Below are positions 38,261-46,862 of a stretch of DNA of 64,000 nt, piece by piece. The stretch is from NCBI RefSeq assembly GCF_020623625.1, contig NC_060201.1, positions 682,001 to 746,000 of the forward strand, written 5' to 3'. The notes beneath the pieces were generated by a model. The model was given only the letters and a program-made list of their open reading frames with translations. It was not told the DNA's origin and did not search any database. Source of the DNA: Saccharomycodes ludwigii (lineage: Eukaryota > Ascomycota > Saccharomycetes > Saccharomycodales > Saccharomycodaceae). Within the stretch, counting starts at the first letter, position 1. Each line of letters opens with the position of its first letter. The translations under genes were made by a program, and so were the position numbers.

Positions 38261-38620
38261 TGTTACGTCGCAGAGAGGATATACTGAGAGGGACAGGGTT
38301 AGTAAACAGATTTGATACTTTACTATTTATATCAAGGCAGATGTAATAGTTTGTTGCTTGATCTTTTATATATTTTTAACTAATAAAACTATATAACTCA
38401 TCTATTTCATAATCAACTTTCTAAATAAATCATCTCTTTATATATGATTTATTTTCACCTTTTTCCTTATGTTTGTATTAACTTTTTCTAATGTTTCTTC
38501 GTTGTCCGCTGGGCATATTTTCCTTCTTGCGGCGATCTCCGTATGTTCGGTCTTCTCCGTATTCTCGGAAGTACTTGCATCTCGTATAAAACGTGACACA
38601 CACAATTCTACTTCATAACA
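38261..38620 (-). repeat. 5' LTR of the Ty3-type element
   Basis: 360 bp, nearly identical to the 3' LTR. It is followed at 38621 by the second copy of the TGTTG target duplication. Confidence 0.96.
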
Positions 38621-38630
38621 TGTTGAGATT

Positions 38631-38806
38631 TGTTTTGCTATTTTTTTCTGGATAGAGCATATCGTAAGTTATAGTTAATAAACTGATTTAATACTCTACT
38701 GCTAAAAGCAAGACAGATGTAATCTTTTGTTGCTTGGCTTTTTACAGACTTTTAAGTAATAAGCTACAACTAATTCTTTAAATAAATCACCTTTATTGTT
38801 TATTTT
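38631..38806 (-). mobile_element. Old, partial Ty3-type LTR remnant
   Basis: Shares ordered short matches with the full LTR (around ACAGATGTAAT, TTTGTTGCTTG, AAATAAATCA) in the same orientation, but is strongly diverged and lacks the last part of an LTR. It represents an older insertion of the same family at this tRNA-proximal site. Ends are approximate. Confidence 0.75.
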
Positions 38807-39428
38807 GCAGAGAGTGAGTTAAATATTCAATGAATTGGTAAGTAGTAAATTATGTTCTAAATATTGGAAATCTTAATATAAACAAACAGGATAATGCCGA
38901 AGGGATAATTATCATACACGTGATAATATTTTAATTATTTTTTTTTTTTCGTGTTATAAAGTTAGAAATTACTATACATTTTTATATCATCAACAACTGC
39001 AGATCATTAATTAATACAGCAAAATAAAAAAATATTATTTACAAGTTATTTAAACGATTTACATTTTTATATTAATTTATCCATGACCATAAATAAATAA
39101 CCAATTAAATGAACAAATACATAAAAAGAAAAAGAAGCTCAATGTACTAAAATTTTTGGTTTTATTTTATTTTTTTTTTTTGGTATTTAGAATGTAATTT
39201 AAAACCCAAAATATATTTTTTTTTTTTATTAAACAAAAATTGTGTTTCAGAAGTTTGCATGATCAGTGTTGAATAATTGAAATAAAAACCAAAAAAAAAA
39301 AACTTTTTTTCCACTCACAATTTCTAAATACTTGATCTTTATTTTACTACCTACAACTTCCAACTTTTTTCCTATATTACTCAATAACAATTTGATGAAA
39401 AATTTACTAAAAATTCAAGAACAATTTT

Positions 39429-39465
<37 letters not shown>

Positions 39466-39639
39466 TAAAATGAAGCAATACCTACAAATAAAAATAAATA
39501 AAATAAAACTATCACAACTTCTTTTCTTTTTTTCTTTTTCTTTTTTCCCACGCATTACAAATTAGCATCATTGTCTCAGACAAATCCCCCCTCTCTTTTT
39601 CCTTTTCTCCTATAACTTTCAAGTGGCACTTGGCAAAAA
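38807..39639. other. Spacer between the LTR remnant and TEA gene B
   Basis: A/T-rich, no credible gene. It contains CACGTGAT at 38927-38934 (an E-box/CDEI-like site without a CDEIII partner), a T run near 38939, and an A run of about 32 at 39430-39461. The last 200 bases are the 3' flank of TEA gene B. Confidence 0.55.
39430..39461. repeat. Poly(A) run of about 32
   Basis: Uninterrupted A homopolymer downstream of TEA gene B. Its length is only as reliable as the sequencing. Confidence 0.85.
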
Positions 39640-41286
39640 TCATGTATGTTGTTTAATTATTCCGGTTAATTCGCTATTGCTCAGCAAAGTTTCAAATATT
39701 TCTTGAAATTGTTTCTTCTTCTCTATGCTATCTACTGCCCCTTCAAGAATCATTTTTAAAAGTGAGGTTTCATACGCTAAAATATCAATCAAAGTTTGCC
39801 TAGTTAGTTGGTTTGTACCTGAACTGTTGCCAACCATAGACTCTAATGCTGTTGAATAAAATGAAATTCGTTTAGTAAGTTGTTTTTTTAAAACTTGCAA
39901 GTGCGATGAGATTTGTTTTGGACTTCTGTATTCACTACCATTTGACTTGAATAAAATATACAATGATATCAATTCATTCCTACCGTAAAATTTCCCAGTA
40001 ATCAATGTTCTTGATTTAGAGTCCATTGGAATCAAAGATAACCCTTCGTATAATATATTACTTATTTTTTGTGACCATATAGATGGTGTTTTCTTAGAAT
40101 TAAAGTTATTGGTAAAGCTAACATTACCGTTGCACGTTTTTTCTATAAAGTTCTTTGGCTCCACTTTAGGGGCATTTTCAACAAAAGTGGTAGTACTTTT
40201 AGGAATATTATTTGTGGTTTCAATAACAGTTGTGGCAGGTGCAGGCGGTACGTAACCTTGATATAAATATTGGAAACAATTGCTATTCTCATTACCGGTA
40301 AAGTTATTACCATATATCTTATTATAATAATCGTAATCATAACAATAAGCAGTGCTATTATTATTAGAATTCTTTGCAGAATAGCTCCTGCTCCTAATAT
40401 TATAATTACCAGTCCTATTAGAATTAGTACTGTAACAATATTGTTGATATAACGGAAAATTCTGTTGTTTTAATAGAGAACAAAAGGAGGAAGAAGATAA
40501 TGGTGATGATGAATACAAACAACCTTTAGTTGATTGATTACTATTGTCAGCACCAGAAAAGATATTTTGGGACAACGATTCCAAATCTCGATTATATTCT
40601 CGTAATGAATTCTTTACCATTTCAAGGCTAGTAGCATAGGAGGATACTAATGGAGTGACAGCAGTATTGATACTGGCCGTGAGCGTACTCAAACTACCAA
40701 GGTCGACGCTATTTCTATTTCTAATGTCCAAGGTACTAGGGAAGCTATTAGGTGGTGTTGTATTAATATCAGTATTATATTTTGCTTGCCCACAGAATGC
40801 ACTGAATTTTGATGATTCGAAAATATCTTTAAAAAAGGTGGTCATATTTTCTTGTATTATATCTTCCCATTGGTTTTTTTTTTCAGTGGAAATTTCATTG
40901 GGAGTATAAAATCTGTTATTAGTTACATTCTGATTACAACTGCAAAAATTATCAGCGTATGTATAATGATCTGTATATGTGTAATTAAAAGTTTCCATAT
41001 TGGTATCATTAGTATTATTTACGCGATTTTCACACTTTTTTATACAAGAACACGGTATTTTATCTTTCAAAATAATATTATCGTTATACTTTGTCCTTTT
41101 CTTTCCCTCTTCCTGGTAGTCTTCTAATAGCTCTTCACGATCACGTTTATTTTTCCTATTTGAAACTTTATCATTAATAAACTGATTGAAAGCAGAAAAT
41201 GAATCAAGATTATTGTTGTTGTTATTGACTTTTTCTTCTGATACTAATGCTGCGGTGTCTGCAGAGGTGGAATGATCTTTATCCAT
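39640..41286 (-). CDS. TEA/ATTS-domain transcription factor, Tec1-like (copy B)
   Basis: 548 residues. The TEA domain spans about residues 400-465 (SIWSQKISNILYEGLSLIPM, FYGRNELISLYILFKS, PKQISSHLQVLKKQL). It shares with copy A the IP(K/M)D, YGRNELI and SSHLQVLK blocks and the position of the domain near the C-terminus, followed by a helical tail. The N-terminal 390 residues are Asn/Ser/Tyr-rich and contain a Cys pair cluster (CSCIKKC near 80, CSCNQN near 115) absent from copy A. Likely a nuclear regulator, possibly of filamentation or mating genes as for Tec1; its targets cannot be inferred here. It lies on the same strand as copy A, about 9 kb away, with the tRNA and the Ty3-type element between them. 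Confidence 0.85.
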   Translation of the reverse strand: MDKDHSTSADTAALVSEEKVNNNNNNLDSFSAFNQFINDKVSNRKNKRDREELLEDYQEEGKKRTKYNDNIILKDKIPCSCIKKCENRVNNTNDTNMETFNYTYTDHYTYADNFCSCNQNVTNNRFYTPNEISTEKKNQWEDIIQENMTTFFKDIFESSKFSAFCGQAKYNTDINTTPPNSFPSTLDIRNRNSVDLGSLSTLTASINTAVTPLVSSYATSLEMVKNSLREYNRDLESLSQNIFSGADNSNQSTKGCLYSSSPLSSSSFCSLLKQQNFPLYQQYCYSTNSNRTGNYNIRSRSYSAKNSNNNSTAYCYDYDYYNKIYGNNFTGNENSNCFQYLYQGYVPPAPATTVIETTNNIPKSTTTFVENAPKVEPKNFIEKTCNGNVSFTNNFNSKKTPSIWSQKISNILYEGLSLIPMDSKSRTLITGKFYGRNELISLYILFKSNGSEYRSPKQISSHLQVLKKQLTKRISFYSTALESMVGNSSGTNQLTRQTLIDILAYETSLLKMILEGAVDSIEKKKQFQEIFETLLSNSELTGIIKQHT

Positions 41287-42414
41287 TGGAAAAGTTATTA
41301 GCTCCTAACCACTATTATTATTATTATTATTGTTATAATGTAATCGATTTGAGAAGATAAGGCATTCAAAAGAGATTGCAATATTAACAGTTGCAATAAA
41401 AAAGAAGTTTGATCTTATATACTAGTTTATTTGATATTGCTGTAAGTTAATGATGCAATAAGCAATATACAAAAAAAGAAAGAAAATAAATATTTATTTT
41501 AGAAGAAGAAGAAGAAAGAAAAAAGGAAAAAAAAAAAAAGAAAAAAGATATATATATATATATAGTTAATTATTTAGTTTAAAACAAGTCAATTATATTG
41601 TTTGGGATGTACATAGATTATAAAATAAATACAAGATGAGGAGAGAATAAGATATATTTTAACATAAAGAAGCGAATAAAATAGAAAGAAATTCTTTTTA
41701 TCTTTAGTTGAATCTATTATAATGATTCCAAGAATGTTTTTTAATAATAGATGGCTGTTTTGTATTATTAAGAAGAGTGAAAAATGAAATATTCTTGTAA
41801 ATCATTTCATTTCATTTCATTTTATGTTGTAATATCCAAAGCGATAAACATTGTAGGAAATTATAATGATTTAGTACGTGTTACAAGTGTTATTTTTATG
41901 TCATAAATAAACGGACAAAATCACCTCCAGAAAATTACATACAAAGAATTTTATTTTATTTTGATACAAAAAAACCATCCTGCAATGTTTTCTTATCCAC
42001 CACAATACGCTTTTATTCTTTTTATGTACCTTAAAAATAGCAAAAATAGCAAAAATAACTAAAACAGCAAAAGCAGCAAAAACAGCAAAAATAACCAAAA
42101 CAGCAAAAAATAAATTAAAAAGGGAAAAAAAAAGGGAAAAAAAAGGAAAAATCTTTTTGTACTATAAATTCTCATGTTATCTATAACAACAATATAAAAC
42201 TCTTCTAGTTTAATTCAAGGCTTGTAGAAATATATCATATATATATATAATAATAAAAACTAAATAAACTTTACATATTTACTTATTGATATTAATTTCT
42301 ACAATTAATGCAGATCTTTCCCCCCTTTTCCCCTCTTTCCATTTTTTTTTTTTCCTTTTCTTTACTTCTCTTCTCTTCCCTTCTCTTCTTCCTTTAACCA
42401 ATAATACTTTCTCA
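41287..42414. other. Upstream region of TEA gene B and GDI1 3' flank
   Basis: A 1.1-kb spacer with no credible gene. Contents: a purine-rich stretch (41501-41546), a short TA repeat (41549-41564) and a 9-bp imperfect repeat array (42032-42110). The minus-strand frame 41901-42098 is an FAIFA-type reading of that array and is not accepted. Confidence 0.55.
42032..42110. repeat. Imperfect 9-bp tandem repeat (AAAAATAGC-like)
   Basis: About eight copies of AAAAATAGC/AAAACAGCA-type units in the spacer downstream of GDI1. Confidence 0.85.
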
Positions 42415-43767
42415 TCAATTCCCATCATTTTGACTATCTTCTCGTGGTTTTAAAACCAATGGCTTACCCATAATTCTAAAATAAATATCTTTAACATCAT
42501 CCGTCATACTTTCAAAATGACTAGAAGCATCATACGACTTAGATATATAAATATGATCCTTAGTACCATCCTCTAAAGGCTCATATAACTCAGAAATACC
42601 CATAAATCTCTCTTCAATCGGACCTAACAACTTAAATGCCGCATCTAGCTCAATGTGTGGTTTATCAGTCTCAATAACAGTCGACACAATAGCTAAATAA
42701 TGTCCCTTAGCAGCGACATGGTGAGAGTCGCTGACAACTGCCACATAGATATCATTCTTACGACCAACTTGGTTTTGTGGTATAATAATCTGTAAGGAAT
42801 CAACATTGCCTGTACTGGGAACAGGATGGTTTAAAATACAAATGGCTCTAATTACTTTTTTACCAGTGGATTTAACTTTATCTGGGAAATAACTTGGATC
42901 AGCAATGACTATTGGTGCTCTAGCGGTACCTTCTTTCGTAATAACACCTTTAAATGTCTTGTCCTCATTATATAAAACCTCCTTAATTGGTGCGTTTAAC
43001 ATATAAGTACCACCATAAATAGCACTTAGTCTAGCAAAGCCCTGTGGTAGTTCGCCCAAACCGTATAATGGATATAAATATGGTGATTTACCGTAACGAG
43101 CCACACTTTGTGAGTATAATAAAATTCTTTCAAAAGTTGGTCTTGCGGGTTGCTGCAAGTACTCATCGGTAGTCCATAAAGCCATTGCATGTCCAATAAA
43201 ATCTTGAGTTGATTTCCCCAATCCAAACTTATAATAAACCTCGTCCATAGTATTCTTATCCAAGTCTAAACCTTTATGAGTTGACAAATCATCATCTTTA
43301 TATTTGGAAACCCATTCCAAAAAACTTTTGACTCTACGTTTCTCAAATAGTCCTAATAACGGAGAAGAGATCGCTTCCATTTCGTTACTAGGGACTTTAT
43401 AAATTTTACCATTTTTGTTGTAAACATAAGACCCGGAAATTTGTTTAAATTCAACGTACCTGGTTACATCTGTATGAACCAAAATGTTTGTTAATTCACC
43501 GTTTGCCATTAAAAATTTAGGAATTAAGTCAATATTCCAATCTCTATCACGACCAAAAGCTTCTGGTAATTTACCGTCAGCACCAGAAAGAGCACTTGGT
43601 TTAAATTTATTGTACATTTGTGTTAAATTCAATGAAGCCGATTCGCCACCGTAGAAATCTTGCTTATCTATATGTAGTACTTTTTTACCTTCGACTGACA
43701 AAATACCCGATAAGATACATTCTGTCAAGCCTGTGCCCAAAACAATAACATCGTATTCTTCATCCAT
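42415..43767 (-). CDS. GDI1: Rab GDP-dissociation inhibitor Gdi1
   Basis: Essential cytosolic protein that extracts GDP-bound, prenylated Rab/Ypt GTPases (Sec4, Ypt1 and others) from membranes and recycles them. The 450-residue frame (S. cerevisiae 451) opens with the Rossmann-like YDVIVLGTGLTECILSG and LHIDKQDFYGGESASL. It keeps the Rab-binding-platform sequences characteristic of the GDI/REP family (DWNIDLIPKFLMANGEL, YVEFKQISGSYVY) and ends before a short acidic tail. In S. cerevisiae GDI1 is YER136W, a few genes from RTR1 (YER139C), consistent with its place at the edge of block 3. Confidence 0.97.
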   Translation of the reverse strand: MDEEYDVIVLGTGLTECILSGILSVEGKKVLHIDKQDFYGGESASLNLTQMYNKFKPSALSGADGKLPEAFGRDRDWNIDLIPKFLMANGELTNILVHTDVTRYVEFKQISGSYVYNKNGKIYKVPSNEMEAISSPLLGLFEKRRVKSFLEWVSKYKDDDLSTHKGLDLDKNTMDEVYYKFGLGKSTQDFIGHAMALWTTDEYLQQPARPTFERILLYSQSVARYGKSPYLYPLYGLGELPQGFARLSAIYGGTYMLNAPIKEVLYNEDKTFKGVITKEGTARAPIVIADPSYFPDKVKSTGKKVIRAICILNHPVPSTGNVDSLQIIIPQNQVGRKNDIYVAVVSDSHHVAAKGHYLAIVSTVIETDKPHIELDAAFKLLGPIEERFMGISELYEPLEDGTKDHIYISKSYDASSHFESMTDDVKDIYFRIMGKPLVLKPREDSQNDGN

Positions 43768-44283
43768 TTTTTGTTGTTGTTGTTGTTGTATTTGTAGATA
43801 TGCAATAATAGTTGCTTATAATATAACTAGTAGTTATGAAATAAAAAAATGTATTCGTTATGGAGAGTAACATGAAAACAAAAGAAGAAAAGGGAGAAAA
43901 GAAAAAGAAAAAGAACAATGAAATTGAAAGTAGTTGGCACATAAGAAATATTATATATATACATAAAAGGGAGAAAAGAAAAGAGAAAAAAAAAGGTTAA
44001 AAATAACACCAAGAAGAAGACCACAAGATTGTAAATGATTTTATCACATTAAATGATTTTTTATTCGTTTAAAATAATAAAAAATATAAAAACAAAACAC
44101 CCACACACCACACATATTTATATCACTATCATTTCCCCGTACATTTTTAATAATTATCAAAATTACACAATGTTGTTATTTGTAGCCAATTCTTTTTTTT
44201 TTTTTACTTTTCTCCTATTATTATTCATCATAAGACAGTAAAGATATTAAAAAAAGAATATCTTGTAAGTAAACCTTAAAACC
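43768..44283. other. Divergent promoter region GDI1/YDR061W-like
   Basis: Shared upstream region with a CAA-type repeat directly before the GDI1 ATG (43769-43790), purine-rich stretches near 43880-43920 and 43970-43995, and a T run near 44191. Short F-rich minus-strand frames are low-complexity readings. Confidence 0.6.
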
Positions 44284-45960
44284 ATGCCGTCACCAACAAC
44301 AAATAAACCGTTGGTTTCAATAAAAAATGCATTGTTTGCTCAATCATTGATATTGTCAAAGAAAAAAACCCCTCAATATGTGTTCCCTAAACCAATAAAT
44401 TTTACAATTAATTCAAGTAAAGAAAAATGGTGTGTTTGGGGCCCATCTAAATCCAAATTCTTGAATATTTTAAATGGCTCCAACTATTTAATATTACCGA
44501 ACCCAAAAGTTGTTCAGTATAACAAACCAGCTAACATCAATGATCATACACCAAATAACAAATTTCATATTGAATACATTAAGTTTAAATTACCTCCAAC
44601 AACACCGCACTTAAGTGCACGTTTTGAGTATTTTAAAGACGAGTTTGACCAAAACTTATCCACTTTTGTTAAAGATATAGGAGACACTTCAACACGGGTA
44701 GATTATACATTATCAAAAACCGACCGTCAAATAGATGAAGCTGTATATAATGAAATAATGAATAAATTAGAATTGTTGGATATCCAAGACAGATTAGTTA
44801 TGGCGCTAAGTAACGGACAGATGAGAAGGGCAAGGTTAGCTAGAAGTTTGTTGCACAAGCCTGATTTATGTCTTGTTGATGATTTATACTTGGGATTGGA
44901 TCCCCATGGTAGAAGTTTAATTTCCAAAGTTTTGAATTGGTATAGTGAACAAGCGGGGAATGGTGGTGGCTGTGTTGTTACTGGGTTAAGGATACAGGAT
45001 GAAATACCTCAATGGTGTACTCATATTGTTTGTTGTGACGAAGTTGAGGGCATTGTGTTTCAAGGTGAAATTGGCCGGTTGAATTCTGAAATTAGGGATT
45101 ATAAAACCCGGTGGTTGAACAGCAGCAATACGCGTATTTCAGGCACTGGTATCGGTAACAAAACAAAATATACAACAGATGATTTGATCTCTACTCATGA
45201 ATGGTATCACGAAGATGGAAATCTCGGAAAGGGACATGAAACATTCAAAATGCTAAATTATGAACTAAAAGATATAGATGTTGCCTATAGAGGCGTTCCC
45301 GTTTTAAAAAATATACACTGGAAAATAGCCAAAGGTTCCAAATGGCATATAAGGGGTAACAATGGGTGCGGAAAAAGTACATTACTGTCACTATTGACTG
45401 CTGATCATCCCCAATCATGGAATTCTAAAATTATTGTTGAAGGGAAACCCAGAAAAACCGGGAACTCCAACTATTTTGATATTAATAAGGAAATTTCGGT
45501 TTCTTCTCCTGAATTACATGCAGTAGCTCTTAAGAACCGTGAGATGAGTGTTTTAACGTGTTTATTGAGCGGGTTTAATGATGATTCTTCAAATAATTTC
45601 TTGGTTAAAAAGGCAAGCTACACAAATAATAGAATGAAATTAATAGATATGTACGTGGATTATTTTGGTGTTAATGTCCCAGACATTGAATCATGCAAAT
45701 TCCAGGATTTGTCAGTTTCGGATCAAAAGTTAATATTGTTTATAAGATGTTGTTTAAAAATGCCCAAATTGATGATTCTAGATGAGTCCTTTAGTGGTAT
45801 GGAAGTTGATCCGATGTTGAGATGTCATAATTTTTTGAAAAGCTGGCCTGGCACTGTTTTAGTTGTTTCCCACATAGAAGAAGAGACGCCTGAAGTTGAT
45901 CACTATATAAGATTGATAAAACCAGGTGAGTATGAGATTGGTGACGTTAGTCATGATTAG
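44284..45960 (+). CDS. Tandem ABC ATPase, YDR061W homolog
   Basis: A 558-residue soluble protein with two ABC nucleotide-binding modules and no membrane segments (S. cerevisiae YDR061W has 539). The first module has a degenerate Walker A (WGPSKSKFLN) but an intact signature-like LSNGQMRRARLARSLL and Walker B CLVDDLYLGLDP. The second has a full Walker A (GNNGCGKSTL near 363), a divergent signature (LSVSDQKLILF) and Walker B LMILDESFSGME. This asymmetry is also seen in remembered YDR061W. The function of the family is not established; a mitochondrial link has been suggested by proteomics. It lies immediately upstream of LCB2, exactly as YDR061W-YDR062W. Confidence 0.92.
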   Translation: MPSPTTNKPLVSIKNALFAQSLILSKKKTPQYVFPKPINFTINSSKEKWCVWGPSKSKFLNILNGSNYLILPNPKVVQYNKPANINDHTPNNKFHIEYIKFKLPPTTPHLSARFEYFKDEFDQNLSTFVKDIGDTSTRVDYTLSKTDRQIDEAVYNEIMNKLELLDIQDRLVMALSNGQMRRARLARSLLHKPDLCLVDDLYLGLDPHGRSLISKVLNWYSEQAGNGGGCVVTGLRIQDEIPQWCTHIVCCDEVEGIVFQGEIGRLNSEIRDYKTRWLNSSNTRISGTGIGNKTKYTTDDLISTHEWYHEDGNLGKGHETFKMLNYELKDIDVAYRGVPVLKNIHWKIAKGSKWHIRGNNGCGKSTLLSLLTADHPQSWNSKIIVEGKPRKTGNSNYFDINKEISVSSPELHAVALKNREMSVLTCLLSGFNDDSSNNFLVKKASYTNNRMKLIDMYVDYFGVNVPDIESCKFQDLSVSDQKLILFIRCCLKMPKLMILDESFSGMEVDPMLRCHNFLKSWPGTVLVVSHIEEETPEVDHYIRLIKPGEYEIGDVSHD

Positions 45961-46354
45961 ATAATAATGAAAAAAAAATTTTTTTTTTTTTTTTTTTTCA
46001 TTTTCTGTGTTTTAATGGAATTATCAATTAAGAAGTAATATGTTAATACATTTGTTAACAAGTGGCAGCTTTCTTTATGTTTGGTAAGAGTGTGTGATAT
46101 GATGATGGTGATATATTTTTGGACTGCCACAAGAAAGAGGGAAAAAGGAAAAAGAAAAGATTAAAAATAATAATAGTAATATTATGTACATTCAGCCTTC
46201 TAACTCGATCTCCTTTAGCTTAGTAATATCAGACGAATATAAAATGCAAGTTATATTTTTTTACGAGAATTAAAAGTGCCAACAATAGCCAAATAATTCT
46301 TCAACAGATATTTGTAAAATACTGTAAAAATAACACAAAGTTTCTGGTAGGCTT

Positions 46355-46386
46355 TTTTGTTTGTTTGTTTGTTTGTTTGTTTGTTT
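46355..46386. repeat. (TTTG)n microsatellite
   Basis: About eight copies of a 4-bp unit in the LCB2 upstream region. Confidence 0.92.
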
Positions 46387-46520
46387 ACTTTGTTTTGTTT
46401 TGTTGGGCATTTTCCACTAATAAAAAAAATAGGAGACTGCAGCAGATTTTAAAAGAGAGAAAAGAAAACAGTTTTTATTTTTATTTTCTCTTTTTTTTTT
46501 ATGTAAATATTAAAAAAAAA

Positions 46521-46525
<5 letters not shown>

Positions 46526-46559
<34 letters not shown>
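46526..46559. repeat. Poly(A) run of 34
   Basis: Uninterrupted A homopolymer about 300 bp upstream of LCB2. Confidence 0.88.
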
Positions 46560-46561
<2 letters not shown>

Positions 46562-46862
46562 GGAACAAAAATAAAATGGTCCACGAAAAAAAAAAAATAT
46601 ATTATTATTATTATTATTATTATCATCGTCATTATCATTACTACTACTGCTATTATTATTCTCTACGCAACACTGATAAAAACTATTCTTTTTCCTTCAC
46701 TTTTCTCGTAATTTACTCTGGAAATAATTAAAATACTACTAATTTAATTTAATTTCTTTTTTTCTCTTGGTAATTCATATTCTTAATTCAATACTTTTTT
46801 AAAACACCATTCACGCTAATTATTCTTACCAACAAAAACGATACAAACATACCTATCAAAGT

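Larger units (their letters stand above)
33357..38620 (-). mobile_element. Ty3/Gypsy (Metaviridae) LTR retrotransposon, young and whole-looking
   Basis: A 5,264-bp element with two 360-bp LTRs that begin TGTTA and end TAACA. They differ at about three positions, so the insertion is recent. The flanking target duplication is TGTTG (33352-33356 and 38621-38625). Read on the minus strand: 5' LTR, primer-binding site matching initiator tRNA-Met, gag, overlapping pol (protease, reverse transcriptase, RNase H, integrase in Ty3 order), polypurine tract, 3' LTR. Both ORFs look whole. The junction is about 10-14 bp upstream of the mature tRNA-Thr 5' end, near where Pol III transcription should start, which is the known target of Ty3. 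Confidence 0.97.
45961..46862. other. Intergenic, YDR061W-like 3' flank and LCB2 promoter
   Basis: A 0.9-kb spacer with no credible gene: an A/T-run pair at 45970-45998, a TTTG repeat, a 34-base A run, and a TTA/TTG triplet stretch (about 46595-46660). A plus-strand frame at 46365-46562 reads only through these repeats. Confidence 0.6.

Noticed and set aside
38927-38934. CACGTGAT, a CDEI-like centromere element
   Set aside because: No CDEIII-like CCGAA-containing partner at a suitable distance; an isolated E-box is common.
41901-42098. 65-residue hydrophobic minus-strand ORF
   Set aside because: Its hydrophobic start is a reading of the 9-bp AAAAATAGC-type repeat array; no independent support.
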